Position numbers and translations under genes: made by a program. Under the pieces are notes generated by a model. The model was not told the DNA's origin. It did no database searches and saw only the letters and a program-made list of their open reading frames with translations. Shown one piece after another: positions 43,403 through 53,643 of a stretch of 64,000 bases of DNA. This stretch comes from Pseudomicrostroma phylloplanum (Eukaryota > Basidiomycota > Exobasidiomycetes > Microstromatales): contig BCHS01000014.1 of assembly GCA_039545275.1 (NCBI GenBank), positions 65,930 through 129,929 of the forward strand, written 5' to 3'. The first letter of the stretch is position 1. Every line of letters starts with the position of its first letter.

Positions 43403-44385
43403 ATGACCCAGCCAGTTCCCCCCTCGTTCAAGGATGTCGGAAAGTCGGTAAACGACCTCCTCGGCAAGGACATGTGAGTAGTAGGCAGAGCATATACTCC
43501 TCGCGGGCAGCGGTCCCGCCTCCCCGTTGCTCATCTCAATCCCCTTGCCCCTCCACGTCGATCTCACTGCACAGCCCCATCCACGGCTCCACCCTGGAAG
43601 TCAAGACCAGGACCCCCTCCGGCGTCACCTTCAAGGTCCTCGGTATCCGAGACACCAAGTCCGGTGCCATCTCCGGTGACCTCGAGGCCAAGTTCGAGGA
43701 CAGGAAGAACGGCTTCAACCTCACCCAGGCCTGGTCCACTGCCAATGTCCTGCGCAACCACATTGAGCTGGAGAACCACATTGCCAAGGGACTCAAGCTC
43801 GAGCTCATCTCCAGCCTCCTCCCCGACAAGCAGGCAAAGAACGTCCTGGTGGCTTCCACCTACAAGCAGCCAGGTCTCCACACCCGCCAGTTCCTCGACC
43901 TCTTCAAGGGACCCATCTTCACCGCCGACGCCGTCCTGGGCCGTGACGGTTTCCTCGCTGGTGCCGAGGCCTCGTACGACGTAAAGGCATCCAAGGTGTC
44001 CAAGTACAACCTCGCCGCCGGCTTCAACGCCCCCGAGTACGCCATTACCCTGCAGGGTCTGGGCAACCTCTCCACCTACTCTGCCTCCTACTACCACCGA
44101 GTCAATGCCGACATCGAGGCCGGTGCCCGAGCCACCTACGACTCCAAGTCGGCCGCCGACGGAAGGGTCAACCTCGAGGTGGGATCCAAGGTCTACCTCG
44201 ACAATGCCGCCTTTGTCAAGGCAAAGATCAACAACCTCGGCGTCTTCTGCCTCGGCTACACCCAGGCACTGCGACCCGGTGTCAAGGCCTCTCTGGGCCT
44301 CGCCCTCGACACTGCCAAGCTTGCCTCGGCCGAGTCTAGCGCAGTCGCCCACAAGGTCGGCGCCTCGCTCACCTTCGAGTCCTAA
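43403..44385 (+). CDS. POR1: Mitochondrial outer-membrane porin (VDAC)
   Basis: VDAC is the 19-strand beta-barrel metabolite channel of the mitochondrial outer membrane. Exons 43403-43473 and 43575-44385 join in phase to 293 aa, close to yeast Por1 (283). It begins MTQPVPPSFKDVGKSVNDLL, the amphipathic N-terminal helix of the family, with the conserved DLLGKD segment at the splice junction. Alternating polar/hydrophobic strands follow, e.g. STLEVKTRTPSGVTFKV, and end with GVKASLGLALDT and HKVGASLTFES. Codon use is strongly biased to C-ending codons, more so than most neighbours, which suggests high expression. This bias also creates a long shadow frame on the opposite strand (43564-44403). 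Confidence 0.97.
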
Positions 44386-45084
44386 ATGGCGAGGTGGTAG
44401 CATTAGATCTGGGGTTGAGAAGTGGGGTGAAAAAGGTGGAGGAACGGAAGCAGGGAAGCGTTTGGCGTGGTGTGTGTTCTAGATGAGTAGAGATGGCGGA
44501 TGGGTCGGGAGAAGAGGACCAGAGAAAGAGGATGGATGGGCCGGGCGGAGCGTGCAAGTAGAAGCTCGCACGCTCGGAGCGTTTGACGAGGCAGGCCAGG
44601 CCCGGGCGGGCAAGGCGAATGGAAGCTAGCCAGACCAGGCTGTAGTTTCCCCTCAACATCGCCTGGCCTGGCCTGGCCTGGCCTTTCCCCGCTTCGTCTT
44701 CGTCTCCTCCTCCTTTCCTTTCCCACTCTGTTTCCACAGTTCGACGTCCATCTGCGTCTCTCTTTCTCTTCTTCCCTCTACCACCACTACTATTCGAATG
44801 ATACTTCCTTTCGATCAGTCCTCTGAACGACGTCTCACCGATCCGGTCCACTGGCGGAACAAGTCCCGCCTACTTCTGCTTTTGGTTGACGTCTGTTCTG
44901 TGCTGTGCTGTGCTGGATTGGTCCGTCCGAAGGCAGTGCAAGTGATGGGTAGACTAGTGATTGGAGACGAACGCCGACCCCTCAAGATTCCTGACACTTT
45001 CCCCCACTTCGCCCTCACAGACGCAGACGCTCACCCATACCGTGGGGCTCACACATCAGCGCAGTTCGGCCCTCACTTACTCCC
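44386..45084. other. Convergent 3' intergenic region POR1/derlin
   Basis: A 699-bp tail-to-tail region with a GCCTG pentamer tract (44661-44684) and polypurine/polypyrimidine stretches. Minus-strand frames here are low-complexity; no gene. Confidence 0.5.
44661..44684. repeat. GCCTG pentanucleotide tandem repeat
   Basis: About 4.8 perfect copies of GCCTG in the POR1 3' flank. A partly matching CCAGGC/GGCAGGCC stretch on the same strand (44590-44610) could pair with it as a hairpin. Confidence 0.8.
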
Positions 45085-46577
45085 TCATGTCTCTGTACTC
45101 TTCCCTTTCCCCTTGTCCTTGTCCTTGTCCTCTCCACTGCCGCTGCCACCAACAGTCCTCGCGCGCATCGTCGACTGCTCTGCCTCGCCCGTGAGGGCGC
45201 TCGAGCGGACCGATTCTCCCTCGCCCAGAGAAGAGGTCATTGTGCTCGTCTTTGCAGCAGCAGCTGCATTCCTACCGGCAATGGAGTTTTCTCGCTGTGC
45301 ACGGAGACGCTTCTCGGTTGCTTCGAGGAGGGCAGAGCGCTTCCGTGCTTGCTCGGCGGATTCTGCACTGCTGAGACCTCGGGAGGTAGCTTCACCGCTG
45401 CTACTACTGCCGCCGCTACCACCTCCAAGGAACGAGGGGAGGTAGGAGGACCAGCTTGCCCCTCCGGCAGTGCTGCTGCTGCTGCTGCTGCTCCCATCCC
45501 CAATCGACCTCCCCCTCGGGGCGAACATTGTCCCTCCCCCGAACCCCAGCACCTGTCCATCCCTCCCCGCCTGCACTCCCGCATTCGCTGGATCCACCGA
45601 GGGCGGGAGAGCCCTCTGTAGCCAGCCTGGTGTTGGGATCAGTCGGGGACCCCCATTGGAGGGAAGATCGTGCCGGAGTTGGTGGTAGAGGTAGGCGGAG
45701 AGGAGGCCGGTGGAGGAGTGGATGAAGAGGGGGAGACCGCCGAGGATTAGGTCGAAGGAGAGGTAGGCGCTGAGCGTGAGAGGAAGCGGGAGTGAGAGAG
45801 AGACGGAGTCAGTAGAGCCTTCTGGAAGCGAAGAGTGTAAGAGGAGGAGGAGCTAACTCACTAGGGTAGTAGAGAGGCTGGACAGCTCACTACTCCAAAG
45901 AGAGAAACGGTAGATCCTGCGTTAGATCGAGCCCAGAGATAGTTGATGGCCATCAACATCGGCTTGAATAGGACAGTCGATCCGAGCGGGTAGTTGGTCG
46001 CCTGTCGGTGGAAGCGCATGCAGAGGACAAGGGGAGGTGGCAGATCGGTCAGTCTCAGTCTCAGTTCATGCTGTCCATCAAAGGTCAATCGAGCGCACTC
46101 ACGAGGATGAAAGATCCCATGACCATGAGCGCCCAGGTGAAATCGGCTGTAGAGCGATGAAAGTGGTTCAACTCGAGCTCCATTGTGTTTCGCCTGTCGT
46201 ATCGAGCAGAAAGCGTCAGCGTCAGCTCCTCATCCACCCCAGACCCCTCTCCATATATCCCCTACTCACCCAAGCATAAACAAATCAAAGATGACCTGCA
46301 TATTTCCCCCCGCCTCGAGGAAAAAGCAAGTGACCAACCGCCAGATTTGCTGTTTCTTCAACACCGCGGGCCACCATAGTAGGAAGGTGTAGGGGCTGGC
46401 TAGTTGCAGGATGGGCCCGACGGAGACGAGGAGGACGAGGCCGACGAGGGTGCGCGTGATGGGGGGGATTTTGAGCCTGTTGTGGAGAGGGTAAGTTGGA
46501 AGAGGGAAGGAGAGGGAGATTAGTAGGCGAGGCAGGGACAGGGAGGAAGAGGAGAGGAAGACTTACAGCTCGTCCAT
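45085..46577 (-). CDS. DER1: Derlin (Der1-like ER-associated degradation protein)
   Basis: Derlins are rhomboid pseudoproteases of the ER membrane that help move misfolded proteins to the cytosol. Five exons (46567-46577, 46270-46476, 46103-46193, 45862-46001, 45085-45769) join in phase to 377 aa. The first exon codes only MDE plus two bases of the next codon. Family features are IPPITRTLVGLVLLVS (TM1), IWRLVTCFFLEAGGNMQVIF, the tract ELELNHFHRSTADFTWALM, and LATNYPLGSTVLF. The WR pair of the rhomboid-derived L1 loop is present (IWRL) and no catalytic Ser-His dyad is apparent, as expected. The C-terminal ~170 residues are disordered Ser/Gly/Ala-rich; I see no clear SHP (Cdc48-binding) box. 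Der1 versus Dfm1 subtype is not settled. Confidence 0.85.
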
Positions 46578-46991
46578 CTTTGCCTGATTTCCTTTCCTAA
46601 GGTTACTTTGCTACTGAACCTCAATAGAGAATGGCGGCAGGAGTATCAGCTAGAGGTCCCGACCTGCTCTGTCCTTGGAAGATCTGGGTATGGTATGGTG
46701 TGGTCTGCGGTGAGTATGGTTGGGATATACTTGCAAGAACAAAGACGTCCCTCGGCTCTCGCCTTCCACGTCTCCGCGTCCGGAAGACGAATGCACAGAC
46801 CAGTGGCGCCCACGGACGGAAGGAAGCACGGAAGGACGGCAGGATGGCAAGGCAAGGCAGCTCAAGTCACCACCACCGGCAACACTGACGACGAACAGAC
46901 ATGCGCAGATGTACATTTCTTCAAATCGTGTGTGTGTGTTACGACGTATTACAAACAGGGGGGTATGCGATCCTCATCCTGCCGTCCAATG
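46578..46991. other. Derlin upstream region and RecQ 3' flank
   Basis: A 414-bp region upstream of the derlin start codon and downstream of the RecQ stop codon; it holds the derlin promoter. GGTATGGTATGGTGTGGT-like short repeats occur near 46687. No gene. Confidence 0.45.
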
Positions 46992-49900
46992 TCAGTCAAT
47001 CTCAATCGGCTCGTCCTTGAATCCGCTTCCCAAGGACGAAGACCCACCTCCCACTCCGTTTGCGCCTCCTCTGCTTCCACTTCCACCAGCGCTACTACTC
47101 ATATCACGACGTATAGCAGCTCCCAGACTCTTTCGAGCTTGTGCGTCCGCAGCCGCATTGCCTCCCTGCTCCTTCTTTCCGACAGCGCGTCCATTGGAGA
47201 GGCCAAGGGGCATCACTTCCCACCCATCCTCATCCAGCTCCACGCCCGGGATAGAGCTATGATCGTCGTCGCCGCTCCTGCCCTTGCCACTAGTACGGCG
47301 CTCGAAGAAGTCCCTGCCCGCCTTGCCTTCTGACGCAGGCCGACCGGATGTCGACAGTCGAGGTTTGCTCACTTTGCGCTCTTCCTCGATGTCTTCATCC
47401 TCCTCGTCTTCGTCTGGAACGATGAAGTCTCCCATCTCGGCCTCAAAGGCCGCACGCTCCTCGTCCGAGTCTATGAGGTCGTCGTCATAGTCGCTGAAGA
47501 CGTCGTCGACATCTTCGTCGCTGCCGGCGGCCTTCTTGACCCTTTTGTTGCGGCCACTGCCATTGGACTTGCGAGGGCCTGCTGTCTTCTTGGCGGCGGG
47601 CTTCTTCTTGACCGCTGGCGATGTACGTCTGGAGCTCTCAGCGTCATCCCCTTTGCCATCGTCTGACTGACTACCAGACTTCTGCGCTCCGCCCTTCTTC
47701 TTACTGTTAGCCTTCCCGTCCTTCTTCTTCTTCTTCCTGGAGATATTGACCTCGATGACCTTGGTCATCTTCCGCGCAGCGTCCTCAGACAGTCGCGTAA
47801 AGCGGATAGCCTGACGACCGGGGCAGACGTACACGTTGACGTTGTAGGCCGTGGCATTGTAGTCATCGGCGAGGTAGTGTTTGTTGAGGAGAGCGATAAT
47901 CACCCTCTCTATATCATCGCTGGCCAGATCTGTAATCTTGCCGCCGTAGGATTCCATCTTGAGCACAGCAGCTCCACCCCCTCCGCCACCGCCGTTGAAT
48001 CTCTTTCTTTTGCCGCCGCCACCGCCAGCGGCCACATTGTACTGCCCTCCTTTAAGCCCGCGGACCAGGTCGGCAAGAGCTGCAACTGTAATCCTGCCGC
48101 CATTGTCGTACATCTCCTGCAGAGCATTCACGATCTGCCAAGCGTAGAAGCTGACGTCTTGCGCCTCGGGCGGTTCGATGCAATTGTCGCATTCTCCGCA
48201 CGGCTTATCGCCCTGCAAGCTGTCTTCGAAGTAGTCTCGGAAGATGAGCTTGCGACATCTCGAGCTCTGGGCGTACTCTAGCATAGCAGCTAGTTTCTCA
48301 CGACCCGCAGGTTCGGAGGCCACGAGACCAGCGACACGAGAGGCGTCCTGCGGTCGATAGAGGAGAAGACAGTCGGACCTGTTGCCATCTCGACCAGCTC
48401 GTCCGCTCTCTTGGTAATAACCTTCCAAGCTCTTTGAGATGCCCGAATGGAGCACGAACCGTACGTCCGGCTTGTCAATACCCATGCCGAAGGCAATGGT
48501 GGCGCAGACGACTCTGATCTTGCCTTCCCTCCACCTGACGTGTATGCGATGCTTCTGAGTATCGTCAACGTCTGCATGGTAGCAGTCAGCCTTGATGGCG
48601 CCTTCGCTCAGCTGCGTTAGTTGCTCAGCCATGGTCTCCGTGTCCTTCTTGCTCAGACAATACACGATGCCGGTCTCTCCGGGATGATGCTCCATGATCC
48701 AGTCGCATACACTCTGGTAGACGGCTCCTGTACCAGCAGGACGCGTAAGGACTTGGTAGATGAGGTTAGGTCGGTGTAGTGGCGCAGTAAAGTAGACGGT
48801 CCGGTTTGGCCAGGCAGAAGTCGGCTCTGTCGTAGTCGGCATGCCCAATGTGCTGAGGACATCCTTCAGTACCGACGGGGAGCAAGTCGCAGTCAAACAG
48901 GTCGTCTTAGTATCTGGGAAGAGTTTCCGTAGAATGGAGAGCTTCCTATAGTCAGGCCTGAAGTCGTGGCCTTGATTCGAGCAGCAATGAGCTTCGTCGA
49001 TGACTACACGAGCGAGCCTACCACGCTCGTATGCCTTTTGCAAGGCAGACATCAGTGTCTTGGACTTTGAGATTCTCTCCGGGGTGACGAAGAGGATGTT
49101 GATCTCCTCGTCTCCGTGAAGCTGCTGGCCGGTATTTTTGACTCTCCTGAGGATATCATTTGCCTCGTCTTTGGAGAGAGCGCTGGACATGAATTCGCAA
49201 GGAATGCCGGCCTCGCGTAGGTGAAAGCATTGACTGCAGGAGGAAGTTGGAAATGATGTTCAGACGTACGGCCGTAGGACCCGTTGCGTTGCTCTGGTGG
49301 GCATACTCACTCAGTCGAGAGGGAGATCAGAGGCGACACTACGATGGTGACTCCAGGGGACATGATGGCTGGTAGCTGGTAGCAGAGTGACTTGCCGCCT
49401 CCGGTAGGCATGATGCATACAACGTCACGGCCATCGAGCACGGCTGGAGAGGAGAGAGTACGCAAGCTCGGCATAAGATACCATTGTACCACCTTTGGTC
49501 CTCTGAAGTACTCACCATTGACCACGCCTTCCTGACAATGTCTCCAATTGGCAATGCCCCAGGTCTTCTTTGCTCTATTCAAGAGCTCTCTACTCCAGGG
49601 GAAGGTACTCTGAGTATAGTCTGTCCCTCCAGAAGGTCGGGAAGAGCCCGCTGCAGCGTTGCTACTAGTAGAGGTAGCACTGTGTATCACCTTCTTCCTC
49701 TCTTGCTCGAGTGACCGCTTGAGATTTTGCAGCTGGGGGGAAGCATATATGCGGCCTGAGTCAGTAAGGTGGGCGATGCTGAATAGGCCTGGCGCCACTA
49801 GGTCTCACTTCTTTGATCTGGGCATTGACGTCTGTGATCTCTGCATCGATTCTGAGGGAGCAAAGATTGGTCAACTGAATGTTAGTATCCTTGTAGTGCT

Positions 49901-50059
49901 GCCGAAATGTGCAATCATCGCTACCTTCTGCCCGAAGACGCACCTGTCTAGCTCATCCTGCACCGGCGGCGGTAGGGAAGCGCGGCCGTCTGAAGCTCCA
50001 AAGTCGTCATCATCGTCTATGAAGCCACCATAGTCTCCTCGACCTCCTCCCCTGTTCAT
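46992..50059 (-). CDS. RecQ-family DNA helicase, RECQL1-like
   Basis: This is a 3'-5' DNA helicase of genome maintenance. Exons 49944-50059, 49809-49851, 49516-49732, 49311-49443 and 46992-49233 join in phase to 916 aa. The N-terminus has a short coiled coil ([13 protein letters not shown] ... [12 protein letters not shown]) and FPWSRELL, as in human RECQL1 rather than BLM/Sgs1. Walker A is [13 protein letters not shown] (Lys143), DEAH near 248, then CLTATC and the [12 protein letters not shown] motif VI. The RecQ zinc site reads [13 protein letters not shown] ... CGECDNC near 490-530, followed by a winged-helix domain interrupted by a Gly-rich insert. No HRDC domain is seen; the last ~250 residues are Lys- and Asp/Glu-rich. 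The 72-nt intron 49444-49515 has no stop and keeps the frame if retained. Confidence 0.93.
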
Positions 50060-50952
50060 CAAGGTCGGTGATTCGGAAAAGCTCTGGCTTGCGAGCGGCT
50101 AGGATCGAGTCTGTAAAGTATGGGATAGTGGGCGTTGGATGGTAAAGGGGTCTTGCGGAAAGAAGGCTTCGAGGCGGAAGTGGGATTGAAGCAAGGCTCT
50201 CCGCTCCACTTCTTCCGACGCGGACGCCAGTCCGGCGCACGAGCTGCCGGACACCCACAGTCTATGGTCATGTCCGATGTGCAGAGGCTACGTCTCTGAC
50301 GCCAGTCGCTCGACCATCGACGCTTGTCTTGCGTGCAATGCCGATGGAATTTCTCCAGCTTCGATGGGTTCGCCTGTGCCTCTTGGCCGCCTCGCTCAAT
50401 GTGACCTCGGGCTCGCCTTGGCTTGCTAGTGGGTGCGCGGCGGCTTTAGCCCTGGTCTTACTTCCGTTGTCCTGTCCGGCGAGGCGCGTCTTGCCCCCGA
50501 TCCCCCCAGACACCACCACTACCACCACCCCCGGCACTTGACTTCTACATCCCCTCCTCCTGTGAAGCTCGTCGCTTAGACATGTCTCTACCATTCCTAT
50601 CTGCTAAGCCTGCGTCGTGCAGCGATGGCGACATCGAAGACCATCACGGCGGCGCTGGCTGTTCCCAGGGCGAGCGAGAGCAGTGCATTAGCAATGGCAC
50701 CTCGGTGAGTGAGCGCGGGGGGCGGCACGGCAAGGGCGGACAGCCGGACGGACAGACAGAAGCGCGGCAATCAAGCAAGCGGGGGCCGGCAGACCAAGGC
50801 AAAGGGGAAAAAATCCAGCCAGGGCGCACCACTGACTCCTTCTGGCGGCAGAGAGAGAGGATTGCAATTCATACACTCACACCAAGACCTTCTCCCTACG
50901 CGGACATACCCTTCCGTCCATCTCTACCCTCACTCGGGTCACTCGCCCCACC
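50060..50952. promoter_or_regulatory. Divergent RecQ/ILV3 promoter region
   Basis: 893 bp between start codons. It contains a CAC-triplet run (50511-50529). A plus-strand frame opens at 50582 (MSLPFLSAKPAS...) with a GTGAGT donor-like site after GGCACCTCG near 50704; it may be a leader exon or upstream ORF of ILV3. No independent gene is supported. Confidence 0.45.
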
Positions 50953-52920
50953 ATGGCTTCCTCTGCCCTCTTCCGCACCTCCCACCTCACCCGCTCCGTC
51001 TACCGCACATTCTCACAGTGCCCTCACCATGCCCGCTCCTTTGCCAGCACCAGCAACGTACCCAACTCCAGGCCCGGGCCGGGAAACCTGAACAAGTACT
51101 CGCGCATCATCACACGTCCAAAGGACCAGGGAGCCTCACAGGCCATGCTCTACGCTACAGAGGGAATCGACGCCGATGAGGACCTCCAGAGGGCAATGGT
51201 CGGTGTCGCATCTGTATGGTATGAAGGAAACCCATGCAATGCTCACATCTTGGGACTGGGTCAGAGGATCAAGAAGTCACTGGTGGACAATGGACTGACG
51301 GGCTATCAGTTTGGAACTGTGGGCGTGTCAGACGGAATCTCCATGGGTACAGATGCCATGAGCTACTCGCTGCCCAGTAGGGAGATTATCGCAGACAGTG
51401 TAGAGAGTGCAGCAGGAGGCCACTGGCTCGACGGTATGGTCGTTGTGCCTGGGTGTGACAAGAACATGCCCGGTGTGCTGATGGCGCTGGGTAGGCTAAA
51501 CCGCCCAGGTATCATGGTCTACGGAGGAACCATCCGACCCGGAAGCTCTCCTTCTGTTCCCGGCGCGCTGGACATCGTTTCCGCTTTCCAGTCCTACGGC
51601 CAGTACCTCATGAATGGCAGCACACCCGAGGCTGAAAAGGTTCGCTACGATACCGTGCGGGCCTGCTGCCCTGGTCCCGGAGCTTGCGGTGGAATGTACA
51701 CTGCCAACACAATGGCCTCTTGCTCCGAGGCACTGGGTATGACCCTTCCCGGCTCCAGCTCCTTCCCTGCCGAGTACCCGGAGAAGCACCAGGAGTGCCA
51801 GGACGTGGGCGCTGCCATGCGCAACATCCTCGAAAAGGACATTAAGCCTAGGGACATCATGACCAAGGGCGCCTTTGAGGATGCCATTGCCCTCACCATG
51901 GTCCTAGGAGGCTCCACAAATGCCGTCCTGCACATGATCGCAATGGCCCACGCCGTGGGCGTAGACGTGAGCATCGACGACTTCCAGCGCATTGCCGAAG
52001 TGACACCCTTCCTGGCCGACCTGAAACCCTCTGGAAAGTACGTCATGGAGGACGTGTACAAGACCCTGGGTGGAATCCCCACGATCATCCACTACTGCAT
52101 CGAGCAGGGCCTGATGAAGGGAGAACACATGACCGTCACTGGCCACACCCTCAAGGAGAACTGCGCCAAGTGGGTCGAGGAGCGCGGAAAGTGGCCAGAA
52201 GGACAGGACGTTCTGCGTCCCGTCTCGAACCCAATCAAGAAGACGGGCCACATCCGTATCCTCAAGGGCAACCTCGCCCCGGGAGGAGCCGTTGCCAAAA
52301 TCACTGGAAAGGAGGGTCTGCGCTTCACTGGCAAGGCTCGCGTCTTTGACACCGAGGACGATCTGGTGGCAGCAGTGGAGAACAAGTCGTTGAAGCAAGG
52401 AGAGAAGACGGTGGTGGTGTTGAGATACAAGGGACCAAAGGGAGGACCGGGAATGCCAGAGATGCTCAAGCCAACCAGTCTTATCATGGGCGCCGGACTG
52501 GGCAATGACGTCGCCTGTGTCACCGATGGCCGTTTCAGTGGAGGGTGAGTAAAGCCAGCGTGAAGCTCGCTCACCGCTCTGGATGAAGAGAACGACGTGG
52601 ACACGATCTAACCTCACTCTTGTCTTCCCTACCTCCTCCTCCTCCTCCACTCCTCCAGTTCCCACGGCTTCGTCATCGGGCACGTCGTCCCCGAAGCGCA
52701 AGTGGGCGGTCCCATCGGTCTAGTGCGCGACGGCGACACGATTGAAATCGACGCCGAGCGCAACAGCATTGAGCTCCTGGACGTATCTGAGTCGGACCTG
52801 GCAGAGAGGAGGAAGAGTTGGGTGGCACCACCCCTGAAGGCCAAGTGGGGACATTTGAAGAAGTACAGTATGCTCGTGCAGGACGCTTCGAAGGGGGCGG
52901 TTACTGATGTGGATATCTAG
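50953..52920 (+). CDS. ILV3: Dihydroxy-acid dehydratase, mitochondrial
   Basis: Ilv3 dehydrates 2,3-dihydroxy-isovalerate and -methylvalerate to 2-keto acids, the third common step of valine and isoleucine synthesis, using an Fe-S cluster. Exons 50953-52544 and 52659-52920 join in phase (SGG then SHGFVIGHV) to 617 aa. The first ~40 residues form an Arg/Ser-rich mitochondrial presequence ([20 protein letters not shown]). Cluster and active-site segments are NPCNAH near 90, [11 protein letters not shown] near 160, and [19 protein letters not shown] near 235. DGRFSGG precedes the junction and the substrate-contact serine is in SHGF. Length and motifs agree with the IlvD/Edd family of the dihydroxy-acid type. 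The enzyme is a known target of leucine-pathway regulation in yeasts, but I did not identify a Leu3 site. Confidence 0.97.
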
Positions 52921-53643
52921 AGCAGGGAAGAGCTGGCGAAGCGAGGCGAAGCAAAGCCTCTTTCGTGTTGCGCTGCGTTGCGTCCAATCATCATCGATTC
53001 TGCACTAATGCCACTCACTCATTGAGATCCCTCCGCGCCAGTCTGACCTGACCTGATCTGACCTGACTTGACTTTCCTCACTCACTCGCTCCCCTCGCTC
53101 CCTTGTCCGATTCGGCGCAGTCATATCATGGTCGTCCCAAGTGCTTCATCTTCTTCTCTTCTACCTATTTCATTTGAATTCGGTCATGGTGTGTCAAGAA
53201 GAAGAAGAAGAACGGCAGAGCAAAGTGTAGTAGTGACAGGGGAGGGGCGGCGAGCTATGAACGAAGGTAAGAAAAAGGGAGTGTGAGGGGAGGGAGGGAG
53301 AGCCCCAGAGGGAGAGATGTAGAGCCCAAGAGGGAGAGAGAGAGAGTGCGCGTGTGTGTGTGTGTGCGTGTGTGTGTGTGTGCTATGGAAGATGGTATGA
53401 GCGAGCGAGCGAGGCGAGAGAAGCAGGGGAAATGGAGTACGGAGCAGCGTGTGCTTGTGTATGTATGTATGTCTTGTGTGGGGTCCTTCTGATGAAAGGG
53501 AACGGAGCTGGAGCTGGAGCTGGGGGGTATGCAAATGATTGTCTGTCTGTCTGTGTTTCTTTTCTTTCCTGTCCTATCTATGTCTATGCCTATCCAAACC
53601 CTCCAATTCATCCCCCTGTTCAATTGCGGAAGGGTAGAGCCCG
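52921..53643. other. Convergent 3' region ILV3/RasGEF
   Basis: A 723-bp tail-to-tail region rich in simple sequence: CTGACCTGACCTGA repeats (53042-53070), AAGAAG (53199-53211), GAGAGA, a GT tract (53347-53382) and TATGTATG. No gene. Confidence 0.55.
53347..53382. repeat. GT dinucleotide microsatellite
   Basis: About 17 GT/GC units with two single GC interruptions, preceded by GA repeats. Such a tract is likely length-polymorphic. Confidence 0.85.

Noticed and set aside
43564..44403. 279-codon open frame antisense to POR1
   Set aside because: It mirrors the C-ending codon bias of POR1, is Gly/Val/Glu-rich and has no motif; it is a shadow frame.
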